64,000 nt of DNA from Alphaproteobacteria bacterium (lineage in GTDB: Bacteria; Pseudomonadota; Alphaproteobacteria; UBA2966). Of the stretch, positions 7,835 to 16,582 are shown piece after piece. The translations under genes were made by a program, and so were the position numbers. Below the pieces are notes generated by a model, which saw only the letters and a list, made by a program, of their open reading frames with translations, did not search any database and had not been told where the DNA came from. The stretch's first letter is position 1; each line of letters begins with the position of its first letter. The DNA lies in the NCBI GenBank assembly GCA_018654745.1, contig JABILA010000069.1:1-64000 (forward strand), in the 5' to 3' direction.

Positions 7835-10536
7835 TCACTGCCGGTCGCAAAACCCTGAATGGCGGCCTGGGCGGCTGCAAGTCGGGCAATAGGCACACGA
7901 TAGGGTGAGCAGGAAACATAGTTCAGACCGCTGTTGTGGCAAAAGGCCACCGATGCCGGGTCTCCACCATGTTCACCGCAGATGCCAAGTTTGAGGTCAG
8001 CACGGGTGGCGCGACCACGTTCAGCTGCGATTTGCACCAGTTCACCAACGCCGTCCTGATCGATAGAAACAAAGGGATCAACGGTGAAGACTTCCTGATT
8101 GATGTAGTCATCCAGAAAACGGGCGGCGTCATCGCGGCTGATGCCAAAAGTTGTCTGGGTCAAATCATTGGTGCCAAAGCTGAAGAATTCGGCGGCGTTC
8201 GCAATATCACCGGCGCGCAAGGCAGCGCGCGGCAGTTCGATCATTGTCCCGATCAGATAATGGGGGGCGGTACCTTTTTCTTCGGCAACCAGGGCCGCAA
8301 CCGCTTCTATTTTGGCCTTCAGTATCTCCAGCTCTTTTGCCGTGGCGACAAGCGGGATCATGACTTCCGGCACAACGGTTTCGCCGCCTTCCTGACTGAC
8401 TTCGATGGCGGCTTCAAAAATGGCCCGGGCCTGCATCTCATAAATCTCAGGATAGGAAATACCCAGACGACAACCCCGATGTCCCAGCATGGGATTGGAT
8501 TCAGCCAGTTCCTTGACCCTGTGGCCCAGATATTTGGCGTCAACACCCGCGGCCTCGGCAACTTTTGCGATTTCTTCTTCTGTGTGTGGCAGAAATTCGT
8601 GCAATGGCGGGTCCAGCAACCGGATTGTGACAGGCAGTCCTGCCATGATCCGGAAGATTTCGACAAAGTCCTGACGTTGCATGGGAAGCAGTTTGGCCAG
8701 GGCCTCGCGGCGACCGGTTTCTTCTTCCGCGACGATCATCTGGCGCACTGCCAGAATGCGCTCGGCATCAAAGAACATATGCTCGGTCCGGCACAGACCA
8801 ATGCCTTCGGCACCAAATTCACGGGCAACCTTGCTGTCTTCGGGGGTGTCAGCGTTCGTGCGCACACCCAATGCCCGAATGCCGTCTGCCCAGACCATCA
8901 AGGCGCCAAAGTCACCGGAAAGTTCCGGCTGTACGGTTGGCACTTCGCCCATCATGACGTTCCCGCTGCTGCCGTCGATGGTGATGATGTCGCCCTTGTT
9001 GATCGTACGTCCGGCGACTGAAAATATCTGTTGGCCGTAATCAACCGTCAGGCCACCGGCACCGGCAACGCAAGCCCGACCCATGCCACGGGCAACCACA
9101 GCCGCATGACTGGTCATACCACCACGACTGGTCAAAATGCCTTTGGCGGCGTGCATGCCATGAATATCTTCCGGGCTGGTTTCGACCCGCACCAGAATGA
9201 CGGACTTGCCTGCAGCGGCTTCGGTTTCGGCTTCGTCGGCATTGAATACGACTTCGCCACACGCCGCCCCGGGTGAGGCGGGCAGCCCACGGGTCAGGAT
9301 GTCACGTTCGGCATCCGGGTCCAGGGTTGGGTGCAGCAGTTGATCCAGCGACGATGGATCAATCCGGCAAACCGCTTCGTCTTTGCTGATTAAGCCTTCA
9401 TTGGCCATATCGACGGCAATTTTCAACGCCGCCTTGGCGGTGCGCTTGCCGGATCGGGTTTGCAGCATCCACAACTTGCCTTGCTGGACAGTGAATTCAA
9501 TGTCCTGCATGTCGCGGTAGTGCTTTTCCAGCTGTTTGTAGACGTCGACCAGTTCGCCATAAACTTCCGGCATGGTCTCTTCCATGGCAGGCAATTTGGA
9601 CTGCTGGGCTTCCTTGGATTTGATGGTCAGTTGCTGGGGTGTGCGAATGCCAGCCACAACATCTTCGCCCTGGGCGTTGACCAGATATTCGCCATAAAAT
9701 TCGGCGGCACCGGTCGATGGATCACGGGTGAAGGCAACACCCGTGGCGCAATCTTCGCCCATATTGCCAAAGACCATGGCCTGTATGTTGACGGCGGTGC
9801 CCCATATGGCGGGAATATCGTTCAGCTTGCGGTAGGTAACAGCGCGGCGGTTCATCCATGATCCGAACACGGCACTGACGGCACCCCACAATTGTTCTTG
9901 TGGAGATTGCGGGAACGGGCGACCCAGTTCTTCTTCGACCTTGTTCTTGAAGCCTTTGACGACCGTGCGCCAGTCGTCGGCATCCAGATCGGTGTCCAGG
10001 GTCAGGCCTTTGCCTTCCTTGTGGATTTCAAGGATTTCCTCGAAGTGATAATGATCAACCTCCAGCACAACATCGGAATACATCTGAATGAAGCGGCGAT
10101 AACTGTCATAGGCAAACCGGGCATCGCCACTTTTGGCGGCCAGACCTTCAACGGTTTCGTCATTCAGGCCGAGGTTCAAAACAGTATCCATCATGCCTGG
10201 CATGGAAGCCCGGGCACCGGAACGAACTGACACCAGCAACGGGTCGCTGGCATCACCAAATTTCATGCCCACAGCACTTTCAATCAACGTGAGGGCGTCG
10301 CGGACCTGGCCATCCAGTTCATCGGGATATTTGCGGCCATTGTCATAATAAGCCGTGCACAAATCGGTTGTGATCGTAAAGCCAGGTGGTACCGGCAGCC
10401 CCAGGTTTGACATCTCCGCCAGGTTGGCGCCCTTGCCACCAAGCAAATTGCGCATGTCGGCCTGCCCCTCCGTCTTGTCTCCACCAAAAGAGTATACCCA
10501 TTTACCGGATTGTGACTGATCGGGGGTCGGCGACAT
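7831..10536 (-). CDS. ppdK: Pyruvate, phosphate dikinase
   Basis: The 901-residue protein has the full PPDK arrangement. An N-terminal ATP-grasp domain (LLGGKGANLAEMSNLGLPVPPGF near residue 30) is followed by the phosphohistidine domain with GGMTSHAAVVARGMG near residue 450, and the C-terminal PEP/pyruvate TIM barrel ends with GTNDLTQTTFG and GICGEHGGDP. It interconverts pyruvate, ATP and phosphate with PEP, AMP and pyrophosphate. The frame extends to a TTG overlapping glyS, but the ATG at 10536 sits 11 bases after GAGGG and is preferred. It follows glyQ-glyS as in many alphaproteobacteria. The kinase-type regulatory partner (PDRP) is not in this window. Confidence 0.96.
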   Translation of the reverse strand: MSPTPDQSQSGKWVYSFGGDKTEGQADMRNLLGGKGANLAEMSNLGLPVPPGFTITTDLCTAYYDNGRKYPDELDGQVRDALTLIESAVGMKFGDASDPLLVSVRSGARASMPGMMDTVLNLGLNDETVEGLAAKSGDARFAYDSYRRFIQMYSDVVLEVDHYHFEEILEIHKEGKGLTLDTDLDADDWRTVVKGFKNKVEEELGRPFPQSPQEQLWGAVSAVFGSWMNRRAVTYRKLNDIPAIWGTAVNIQAMVFGNMGEDCATGVAFTRDPSTGAAEFYGEYLVNAQGEDVVAGIRTPQQLTIKSKEAQQSKLPAMEETMPEVYGELVDVYKQLEKHYRDMQDIEFTVQQGKLWMLQTRSGKRTAKAALKIAVDMANEGLISKDEAVCRIDPSSLDQLLHPTLDPDAERDILTRGLPASPGAACGEVVFNADEAETEAAAGKSVILVRVETSPEDIHGMHAAKGILTSRGGMTSHAAVVARGMGRACVAGAGGLTVDYGQQIFSVAGRTINKGDIITIDGSSGNVMMGEVPTVQPELSGDFGALMVWADGIRALGVRTNADTPEDSKVAREFGAEGIGLCRTEHMFFDAERILAVRQMIVAEEETGRREALAKLLPMQRQDFVEIFRIMAGLPVTIRLLDPPLHEFLPHTEEEIAKVAEAAGVDAKYLGHRVKELAESNPMLGHRGCRLGISYPEIYEMQARAIFEAAIEVSQEGGETVVPEVMIPLVATAKELEILKAKIEAVAALVAEEKGTAPHYLIGTMIELPRAALRAGDIANAAEFFSFGTNDLTQTTFGISRDDAARFLDDYINQEVFTVDPFVSIDQDGVGELVQIAAERGRATRADLKLGICGEHGGDPASVAFCHNSGLNYVSCSPYRVPIARLAAAQAAIQGFATGSD

Positions 10537-10543
10537 CGTTTGG

Positions 10544-12652
10544 TTATCCCTCAAGTTTGGAGAAATCAGCTACCTTGCTGACAGCAGTTCGGATATAGGC
10601 AAGCAGCATCAAGCGATTTACTCTAACCGCTGTTTCAGTTGTATTGACCGTAACATTGTCGAGAAAGGCATCCACTGGACCGCGCAATTTGGCAATGGAA
10701 GTCATGACCGAAGTATAATCTTCGAGGATCAGAGGGTTTTTTAATTCGGATCCGCAAGTTATCAGAGCTTCGAAAAGGGCGTATTCTTCCGTCAGTGATA
10801 AATGCTCGTCGGTAGCCGCGCCTTTGTAGGATACTTTGTCTTCCTTTTCCGCAGCTCGGACAATGTTATTTGCTCTTTTGTACGCCGACAGAATATTGGC
10901 CCCGTCTTCCGTGGCCAGAAAGATGTTCAGGGCGCTGACCTTCTTGACAAGTTTTACAAGGTCACCGTCATCAAAGGCCGACAGAGCAGCATCAATGCGG
11001 TCATGTCGAATGTTTTTATCTTTCAGGTGCACTTTCAGGCGATCAGCGATGAACGCCATTAAATCCAGGGCAACCTGGTTGCCGTTAATCTTGTCCGGCA
11101 GCTCGTTTGCGTAAAGCTCGAGGGACTGGACAATGGCATCCCGCAGGTTCAGGCGCAGATTATTTTGCAAAATCAGGCGAATGATCCCCAGGGCTGCACG
11201 ACGCAAGGCAAAGGGGTCTTTTGAACCGGTGGGTTTTTCGTCGATGGCAAAAAAGCCAACCAGGGTATCCAGTTTGTCTGCCAGGGCAACAGCTACACTA
11301 ACTGGTGCTGACGGACATGTGTCATTGGGGCCCTGTGGTGAATAATGATCCGCGATGGCCTGGGCCACATCCGCTGGCTCGCCATCCGCCATCGCGTAAT
11401 AGCGGCCCATCAAGCCTTGAAGTTCAGGGAATTCGGCGACCATGCCGGACGCCAGATCAGCCTTGGCCAATCGGGCAGCCATACGGGCCTTGTCGGCCAG
11501 TTCCCCGGCCTGAGGTTCGGTTAACTCAAGTGACCTGGATACGGCATCAGCGATGATCCCGCCAGCCAGGTTCTGGACCCTGTGCACGCGCTCGGCAACC
11601 GTGCCGAGTTTGGCGTGGAAAACGATCTTCTCCAGCGCTGGCAAGAGGCTGTCCAGAGATGATTTGCGGTCCTGATCCCAGAAGAATTTGGCGTCGGCCA
11701 GACGGGCACGCAAAACACGCTCGTTCCCGGCGATAATGGCTTTGCCGCCATCATCGGCCTTCAGGTTGGCCACAACAATAAATCGCGGGGCCAGATCACC
11801 GTCGGCTGTATCAAGTGAAAAATATTTCTGGTGGGCGCGCATGGAGGCCGTCAGAACTTCGCGCGGGACTTCCATGAACTCTTCGTCGATCTTGCCCATC
11901 AGGGGGACCGGCCATTCAACCAGTCCGGCGACTTCGCGCAGCAAGGCATCATCGGTCTGAACCGTCAGGCCTTCCTCTGCGGCCTGTTTGTCAGCACCGG
12001 CGCGGATCAGGTCCTGGCGTTCAGCTGATTCCAGAATGACCGAGGCTTCAAACAGTTTTTCGCGATAATCGGCAAAATTCTGCACGGCGAAATAATCGGG
12101 TGCATGGAAACGGTGCCCGGCTGTTTTGTCTGAAGACGTTATGCCTGCATATTCGACGGGCACAACGGCACCGTCAAACAAGGCCAGGATGCTTTGCAAG
12201 GGACGTACCCAGCGAATACTGCCGTTACCCCACTTCATGGATTTGGCCCATGGCAAAGCTGCACAGGATGCGGCACATATTTCACCCAGCACATCGATGC
12301 TGGCGCGGCCCTGCTTTTCGATCACAGCGAACAGCACGTTGCCTTTTGGGGTTTCGCGCTCCTCTACCTGGTCGCGGGTCAAACCAACCGATTTCAGAAA
12401 ACCTTCAATGGCTTTTTCAGGCGCGTCCGTTTTGGGGCCTTTGCGTTCTTCGCGCGTATCAGGTTGCTCTGTCGGCAGGCCTTCGACCACAACGGTCAGG
12501 CGCCGCGGCGTGGCAAAGCAGTCCACTGTTTCATGGATCAGGCCAGCTTCGTTCAATCCGCTGATCACTAGACGTTTCAGGTCAGCCGAGGCTGTGGCCT
12601 GCATACGGGCGGGAATTTCTTCGGAACGAAGTTCGAGCAGGAATTCAGCCAT
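10544..12652 (-). CDS. glyS: Glycyl-tRNA synthetase beta subunit
   Basis: The 702-residue protein begins MAEFLLELRSEEIPARMQ, the highly conserved GlyS start. It contains the HD-like central region (VFHAKLGTVAERVHR near 345) and a C-terminal DALR-type anticodon-binding domain. With GlyQ it forms the bacterial alpha2beta2 glycyl-tRNA synthetase. The frame extends two codons to a TTG, but the ATG at 12652 has GGAGG seven bases upstream. It lies 2 bases after the glyQ stop, so the subunits are coupled. Confidence 0.97.
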   Translation of the reverse strand: MAEFLLELRSEEIPARMQATASADLKRLVISGLNEAGLIHETVDCFATPRRLTVVVEGLPTEQPDTREERKGPKTDAPEKAIEGFLKSVGLTRDQVEERETPKGNVLFAVIEKQGRASIDVLGEICAASCAALPWAKSMKWGNGSIRWVRPLQSILALFDGAVVPVEYAGITSSDKTAGHRFHAPDYFAVQNFADYREKLFEASVILESAERQDLIRAGADKQAAEEGLTVQTDDALLREVAGLVEWPVPLMGKIDEEFMEVPREVLTASMRAHQKYFSLDTADGDLAPRFIVVANLKADDGGKAIIAGNERVLRARLADAKFFWDQDRKSSLDSLLPALEKIVFHAKLGTVAERVHRVQNLAGGIIADAVSRSLELTEPQAGELADKARMAARLAKADLASGMVAEFPELQGLMGRYYAMADGEPADVAQAIADHYSPQGPNDTCPSAPVSVAVALADKLDTLVGFFAIDEKPTGSKDPFALRRAALGIIRLILQNNLRLNLRDAIVQSLELYANELPDKINGNQVALDLMAFIADRLKVHLKDKNIRHDRIDAALSAFDDGDLVKLVKKVSALNIFLATEDGANILSAYKRANNIVRAAEKEDKVSYKGAATDEHLSLTEEYALFEALITCGSELKNPLILEDYTSVMTSIAKLRGPVDAFLDNVTVNTTETAVRVNRLMLLAYIRTAVSKVADFSKLEG

Positions 12653-12654
12653 GA

Positions 12655-13533
12655 TCAATCCTCCCCGCCGTTTTTGACCAGCCAGGCTTCACAGCAGGCC
12701 TTGGCCAGGGTGCGCACGCGACCAATGTATGAGGCGCGTTCTGTCACGCTGATGACGCCACGGGCATCCAGCAAATTAAAGGTATGACTGGCTTTCAGGC
12801 ACTGGTCATAAGCGGGCAGGGCAAGTTTGGCCTCCAGGGCCAGGGCACATTCGGCTTCGGCATCCTTGAAATGCTGGAACAATCGATCCGTATCAGCGAC
12901 TTCAAAATTCCAGGCCGAAAATTCCTGTTCGTTCTGCAAATAGACATCACCGTAGGTTACGCCCGCTCCATTCCAGTCGAGGTCGTATACATTTTCAACG
13001 CCTTGCACATACATGGCCAGACGTTCCAGACCATAGGTGATCTCGCCGGATACAGGGCTGCATTCAAAGCCACCGACCTGTTGGAAATAGGTGAACTGGC
13101 TGACTTCCATGCCGTCACACCAGACTTCCCAGCCAAGTCCCCAGGCACCCAGGGTCGGGCTTTCCCAGTCGTCTTCGACAAAGCGGATATCGTGATTGGC
13201 CGTATCAATGCCCAAAGCGTTCAGACTGTCCAGGTACAATTCCTGAATGTTGTCAGGCGATGGCTTCAGAATGACCTGAAACTGGTAATAATGCTGCAAA
13301 CGGTTCGGATTCTCGCCATATCGACCATCTGTCGGGCGACGTGAAGGCTGAACATAAGCGGCTTTCCAGGGTTTCGGGCCCAGGGCGCGCAAGGTCGTCG
13401 CCGGGTGAAAAGTACCCGCACCAACTTCCACATCATAAGGCTGCATCAGGACGCAGCCCTGTTTGGCCCAGAATTGCTGCAGGGTCAGGATCAAATCCTG
13501 AAATGAGGGGGCGGAGGCGTTGTTGGCCGCCAT
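12655..13533 (-). CDS. glyQ: Glycyl-tRNA synthetase alpha subunit
   Basis: The 292-residue protein is the catalytic class II subunit. It has [20 protein letters not shown] at the N-terminus, the motif 2 region with [20 protein letters not shown], and [10 protein letters not shown]. It activates glycine and charges tRNA-Gly together with GlyS. It is the first gene of the glyQ-glyS-ppdK run. The upstream gap of about 180 bases probably carries the promoter, but no clear -35/-10 pair was identified. Confidence 0.97.
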   Translation of the reverse strand: MAANNASAPSFQDLILTLQQFWAKQGCVLMQPYDVEVGAGTFHPATTLRALGPKPWKAAYVQPSRRPTDGRYGENPNRLQHYYQFQVILKPSPDNIQELYLDSLNALGIDTANHDIRFVEDDWESPTLGAWGLGWEVWCDGMEVSQFTYFQQVGGFECSPVSGEITYGLERLAMYVQGVENVYDLDWNGAGVTYGDVYLQNEQEFSAWNFEVADTDRLFQHFKDAEAECALALEAKLALPAYDQCLKASHTFNLLDARGVISVTERASYIGRVRTLAKACCEAWLVKNGGED

Positions 13534-13717
13534 GGAACTAATCCCGGTATCCTTGGCGCTAAACCGCAGAAAACCGGGCTTTTTCGACCCGTGGTTATCC
13601 TCGGCCAGTACCTGTTGAACGACAAAAATATTTCAAGCTGTTGTGCGCCGCAAACTAGCGACCAGGCCCGGAAGCGTCAATAGCCGGGAATTGGCAGTGC
13701 AGAACAGCTTTCAGGGA

Positions 13718-13951
13718 TCAGTAGGGACAGTTTGCGCGTTCGCACCTGGCAGCAGAATTTGCGGCAACGAACGTGCCACATTCAGGACAGGCGATCATGT
13801 CTTCGGTGGTCGGGCTGCCAGAGGGTTTCTTGCGGCCCTCGACACGATCTTTGCGGTCTTCACTGATCCGGGTCATCATCTTGAAGCCGTACCATACGGC
13901 AGTGATGATAGCGGCCAGAACCAGAAGTTTCATAAAGCTGAATCCAAACAT
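13718..13951 (-). CDS. Small single-span membrane protein with C-terminal zinc ribbon
   Basis: A 77-residue protein with one hydrophobic helix (about residues 8-25, LLVLAAIITAVWYGF), a charged linker and a C-terminal CPECGTFV plus CERANC, which form a four-cysteine zinc-ribbon-like end. Small proteins of this type sit near glyQ in several alphaproteobacteria and have no assigned role. The start may be the ATG at 13951 or the one at 13933; neither has a strong ribosome-binding site. The topology would place the ribbon in the cytoplasm if the N-terminus is outside; this is inference. Confidence 0.7.
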   Translation of the reverse strand: MFGFSFMKLLVLAAIITAVWYGFKMMTRISEDRKDRVEGRKKPSGSPTTEDMIACPECGTFVAANSAARCERANCPY

Positions 13952-14051
13952 GCCTCAACATCCGATGTTCAGGGGGGCGTGGTCAAGGGGGATGGTGAAA
14001 AAGTTGGGATATGCCCTGTCTTTAAAAGAGAGAACTTTGCCAACACACACA

Positions 14052-14083
14052 CCGTCACCCCGCACTTGATGCAGGGGTCCATA
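14052..14083 (+). repeat. Palindromic dispersed repeat, left pair copy A
   Basis: Contains CCGTCACCCCGCACTTGATG followed by CAGGGGTCC, a palindrome of the form CCCGCA-CTTGA-TGCGGG with one mismatch. The same unit occurs inverted 42 bases away (14125-14156), and as a similar pair at 16459-16553. The gap 13952-14274 otherwise holds only a terminator and no gene. Confidence 0.8.
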
Positions 14084-14124
14084 CTGAATCGGAAAATCTA
14101 CGGTGCAGTGCAAGTCGTGGCTCA

Positions 14125-14156
14125 CCATGGATCCCGCATCTAGTGCGGGATGACGG
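14125..14156 (-). repeat. Palindromic dispersed repeat, left pair copy B (inverted)
   Basis: The reverse complement of the unit at 14052, containing GGATCCCGCATCTAGTGCGG followed by GATGACGG. Its arms can form a strong hairpin alone or pair with copy A. Confidence 0.8.
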
Positions 14157-14210
14157 ACAGAGAGGGGAAAGCCTGACGTAACTTGCCCACTCAACTCCAC
14201 CCGCAGGCAC

Positions 14211-14248
14211 AAAAAAACCCGTCCTGAAAAATCATGAACGGGGCGGGT
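14211..14248 (-). terminator. Rho-independent terminator of the 14275-15165 gene
   Basis: On the minus strand a 10-base stem (14239-14248 with 14217-14226, two G-U pairs) is followed by a run of seven T. It sits 26 bases after the stop codon of the minus-strand gene and would end its transcript. Confidence 0.75.
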
Positions 14249-14274
14249 CTGCGGGAGAGGTCGGATCAATCGTA

Positions 14275-15165
14275 TTACCAGAGCTTCTTTCGTTTCGAAG
14301 AATGGTGTAGCGCCAAATCTGTCATTGTTGGATTGCGGGGCAAGGGGTATTCACCTTCATCCGAAGGCTGCGCAAATGGATCAGCAGCGGCCAGCCGCCG
14401 GGCAACAGACTCAGTCTTCACCAGGTCCGGATATTTTTTGATGGCCACGGCCACAGCTTCGTCTGGCCAGGGCTCGTAAATATCCTCGTCATAGCCCATG
14501 GCCGGATAACTCATCTCTGGTGCCGTCAGTTCCTGGCCATCACGCCGAACCAGCGGCGGTAACTGCGGCTTGCCCATTTTCGGATAGAGATTATCCAGTA
14601 ATTTCCGCTGCCGGGCATCTTCGACTTCCTGGTCGGTGATGGATGGGGTGGGTGATGCAATACTGTTCACGGAGGCTGCGTCGTTGCGCGTGACCAACAA
14701 AGAGTTGGGTTGTAAACCCTGGGCGAACTGAGAGGAAGGCTTGATATTATCTCCGTTCGCACCAGGTTGTAGCGATTGACGATTCCCGTATCCGTCAGCA
14801 TGTCTAATATTGTTGAAGCCTCGCTTTTCTGAATCAAAAGAATCCTTCTGTTTGCCGTTCCCCGGTACATTATTGTCATCGGGTTCTGATTCAAGAGCTG
14901 TAATTTTGGCATTGATAGAGTCAATATTTTTATTGATAATTATCATCGCACTCACGGCATTATTTATACCAGTGACAATATTGCCGTAGGTTTTCTTTTT
15001 TTCTCTTCTCTCCGTTGTTTTTGGGGGTGCGCTAATATAGTCGTTGTATGCTCCAGATTCTTTTCCTTTTAGATCCCAGTAAATTTTGTCTTGGTCGGAC
15101 CACAAACTTTCTTCTGCGGTCAATTGTTCCCTAAGTCTATTTAATCTTTCAGCCTTGCTGGCCAT
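14275..15165 (-). CDS. Unrecognised hydrophilic protein of the repeat-bracketed islet
   Basis: A 296-residue protein with a good ribosome-binding site (GAGGA about eight bases before the ATG) and a terminator after the stop, so it is very likely a real gene. There is no signal peptide or membrane span. Residues 1-50 are charged, and about 60-95 (NIVTGINNAVSAMIIINKNI and onward) could form an amphipathic or coiled-coil helix. About 95-185 is low-complexity and rich in Asn, Ser, Gln and Gly. The C-terminal 100 residues are Pro- and acid-rich and end in a basic SSKRKKLW tail. The 5' half is clearly more AT-rich than neighbouring genes, which fits acquisition from elsewhere. I do not recognise a family. 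Confidence 0.65.
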   Translation of the reverse strand: MASKAERLNRLREQLTAEESLWSDQDKIYWDLKGKESGAYNDYISAPPKTTERREKKKTYGNIVTGINNAVSAMIIINKNIDSINAKITALESEPDDNNVPGNGKQKDSFDSEKRGFNNIRHADGYGNRQSLQPGANGDNIKPSSQFAQGLQPNSLLVTRNDAASVNSIASPTPSITDQEVEDARQRKLLDNLYPKMGKPQLPPLVRRDGQELTAPEMSYPAMGYDEDIYEPWPDEAVAVAIKKYPDLVKTESVARRLAAADPFAQPSDEGEYPLPRNPTMTDLALHHSSKRKKLW

Positions 15166-15185
15166 CGTCTTTTCCTCAATAAAAA

Positions 15186-15204
15186 AGACCGCGCTTGGCG
15201 GTCT
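15186..15204 (-). terminator. Terminator/attenuator-like hairpin just before the 14275-15165 gene
   Basis: Read on the minus strand, AGACCGC (15204-15198), a five-base loop and GCGGTCT (15192-15186) are followed by TTTTTTATT. The T-run ends about 15 bases before the ATG of the next gene, so it either terminates the transcript of the 15387-16268 gene or acts as an attenuator for the following gene. Confidence 0.7.
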
Positions 15205-15243
15205 CTGGTTTATTTGATAATTGTTAGGTGTTTGCTGAATATT

Positions 15244-15258
15244 CTACTGTTCGTTCAT
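15244..15258 (-). other. Possible four-codon leader ORF (MNEQ-stop)
   Basis: On the minus strand ATG-AAC-GAA-CAG-TAG is preceded by AAAGGAAACGAT, a well-placed ribosome-binding site. It sits 40 bases upstream of the attenuator-like hairpin. It could be a leader peptide, or chance. Confidence 0.3.
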
Positions 15259-15386
15259 ATCGTTTCCTTTCGGTATTTGGTTCTATTGCGACTGTTGAAA
15301 TAAAGAAAATGTGGAGCTTAGTGAAACCCGTGTGGCTAACAGAAATATCTGCATGAGTGATTCTATCGAGACCCGAATGGCCCGGA

Positions 15387-16268
15387 TTAGCTTGAGAAGC
15401 CGAACATATTGAGACCTGTCATTTCGTATATTGCCATTAGCAATCTCCCGATTGTTTCTGCGATTTCGTCGGGCAGATAATTATATTCACGGATATTGCC
15501 AATTTTTCGCGGATTGATACCCTGAATATCTCCATCCAGAACTACCGATACGTCCTTGCCATCCAGGTCAACAAATTTCGCTTCAAGTCCCCCCCAAACC
15601 AGATGCGGATAAAAATAGCCGCTGCGATCGGAATTTGGTAAACACGCAAATTTGTCATTGGCCTGAATGAATTTCAAATGCCCGTCATCTTCACAGAGGT
15701 CTTCGGAAGGCATCGCCAGAATCTTGCTTATGTAGGGGTGTGGTTTTACACGATCCATGAGGACGTAGTCTCCAACTGAGACAATATTTATATCAAGTCT
15801 CCTATGGTCATATTCGATGATGTCATGCAGGCAAAATACAGGGCAAAGAATATTATTGTCCTGGACCAGAAGTTTCGAATTTCCTGGATTGTGGTAGGGA
15901 ATGGAATACAGCCCAAGGGCACAAACTGCGATCAGAAACAGACTGATCCTTGGTTTTCTGTTTTCCAGATTCTTGAAATCCAGCGCCAACAATATCCAGG
16001 AAACAAGCTGAACTAATAGTGCAATCTGAATAGCAAAATCCTGTATAGGATACGTGTCTATGGACAGGTCGTAGGGAAGTTTAATAGTCACAAATTCGGC
16101 AGCGAAGTAGACTGCCAGCAATAGACCTCCAAACAGTCGTCTTTTGCTTACGATCTGATGCAAACCAGGCACAATGACAAAGACCACCAGTCTGGTGACA
16201 TATTTTGCCCCCCGCGCAACAGTCCAGTCAGGCGGAAGAAAAGGAATTTTTGAGTGCATGAGTTCCAT
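15387..16268 (-). CDS. Polytopic membrane protein with a degenerate signal-peptidase I (S26)-like domain
   Basis: About 293 residues from the ATG at 16268 (the open frame extends to a TTG at 16307; the ATG at 16259 is also possible). Four hydrophobic segments lie at about residues 25-36, 45-62, 79-97 and 107-123; the first two include PGLHQIVSKRRLFGG, like the PGLGQxYxG domain seen before some signal peptidases. The C-terminal half carries GDYVLMDRV (166-174), YISKILAMPSED (179-190, compare YIKRVIGLPGD of box D) and GDIQGINPRKIGNI (about 246-259, compare box E). The box B serine (SMxP) is absent and the box D lysine is Ser, so peptidase activity is unlikely. The gene is more AT-rich than its surroundings. 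The S26 relation is inferred from motif order and is moderately supported. Confidence 0.5.
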   Translation of the reverse strand: MELMHSKIPFLPPDWTVARGAKYVTRLVVFVIVPGLHQIVSKRRLFGGLLLAVYFAAEFVTIKLPYDLSIDTYPIQDFAIQIALLVQLVSWILLALDFKNLENRKPRISLFLIAVCALGLYSIPYHNPGNSKLLVQDNNILCPVFCLHDIIEYDHRRLDINIVSVGDYVLMDRVKPHPYISKILAMPSEDLCEDDGHLKFIQANDKFACLPNSDRSGYFYPHLVWGGLEAKFVDLDGKDVSVVLDGDIQGINPRKIGNIREYNYLPDEIAETIGRLLMAIYEMTGLNMFGFSS

Positions 16269-16458
16269 ACCCTCCACTATGAAGGGATTAGAGGGGTTTT
16301 TCACCAATTGTTGGATTTTGCTGTTGTGGGCCAGGGTTGGTCTATCCCAGGGGGCAGTTCAGGCGCGAACTGCCATCAAATATTTATGTAACATACAGGA
16401 AAGAAACTTCGTTATCAACGCATTAAACGTAACATGCGTAAATATTTCAACCCGAACT

Positions 16459-16489
16459 TCGTCACCCCGCACTTGATGCGGGGTCTACG
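16459..16489 (+). repeat. Palindromic dispersed repeat, right pair copy C
   Basis: CGTCACCCCGCACTTGATGC followed by GGGGTCTACG: the same unit and orientation as copy A at 14052, here with a perfect CCCGCA-CTTGA-TGCGGG-type palindrome. The gene-free stretch 16269-16582 holds this repeat pair and presumably the promoter of the minus-strand membrane protein. Confidence 0.8.
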
Positions 16490-16521
16490 CGTCAGGATTT
16501 AATGCATTCCCTATTGGGTAG

Positions 16522-16553
16522 GCATGGATCCCGCATCAAGTGCGGGATGACGG
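16522..16553 (-). repeat. Palindromic dispersed repeat, right pair copy D (inverted)
   Basis: GCATGGATCCCGCATCAAGT followed by GCGGGATGACGG. It is the inverted partner of copy C and nearly identical to copy B, so the left and right composite elements are direct repeats of each other about 2.4 kb apart. Confidence 0.8.
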
Positions 16554-16582
16554 AGAGCTATGGAAGATGGGCGGGCTGCCCG

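Noticed and set aside
7936..9021. A 361-codon plus-strand frame opposite ppdK
   Set aside because: It is antisense to a fully conserved enzyme with all PPDK motifs, and its translation shows no domain.
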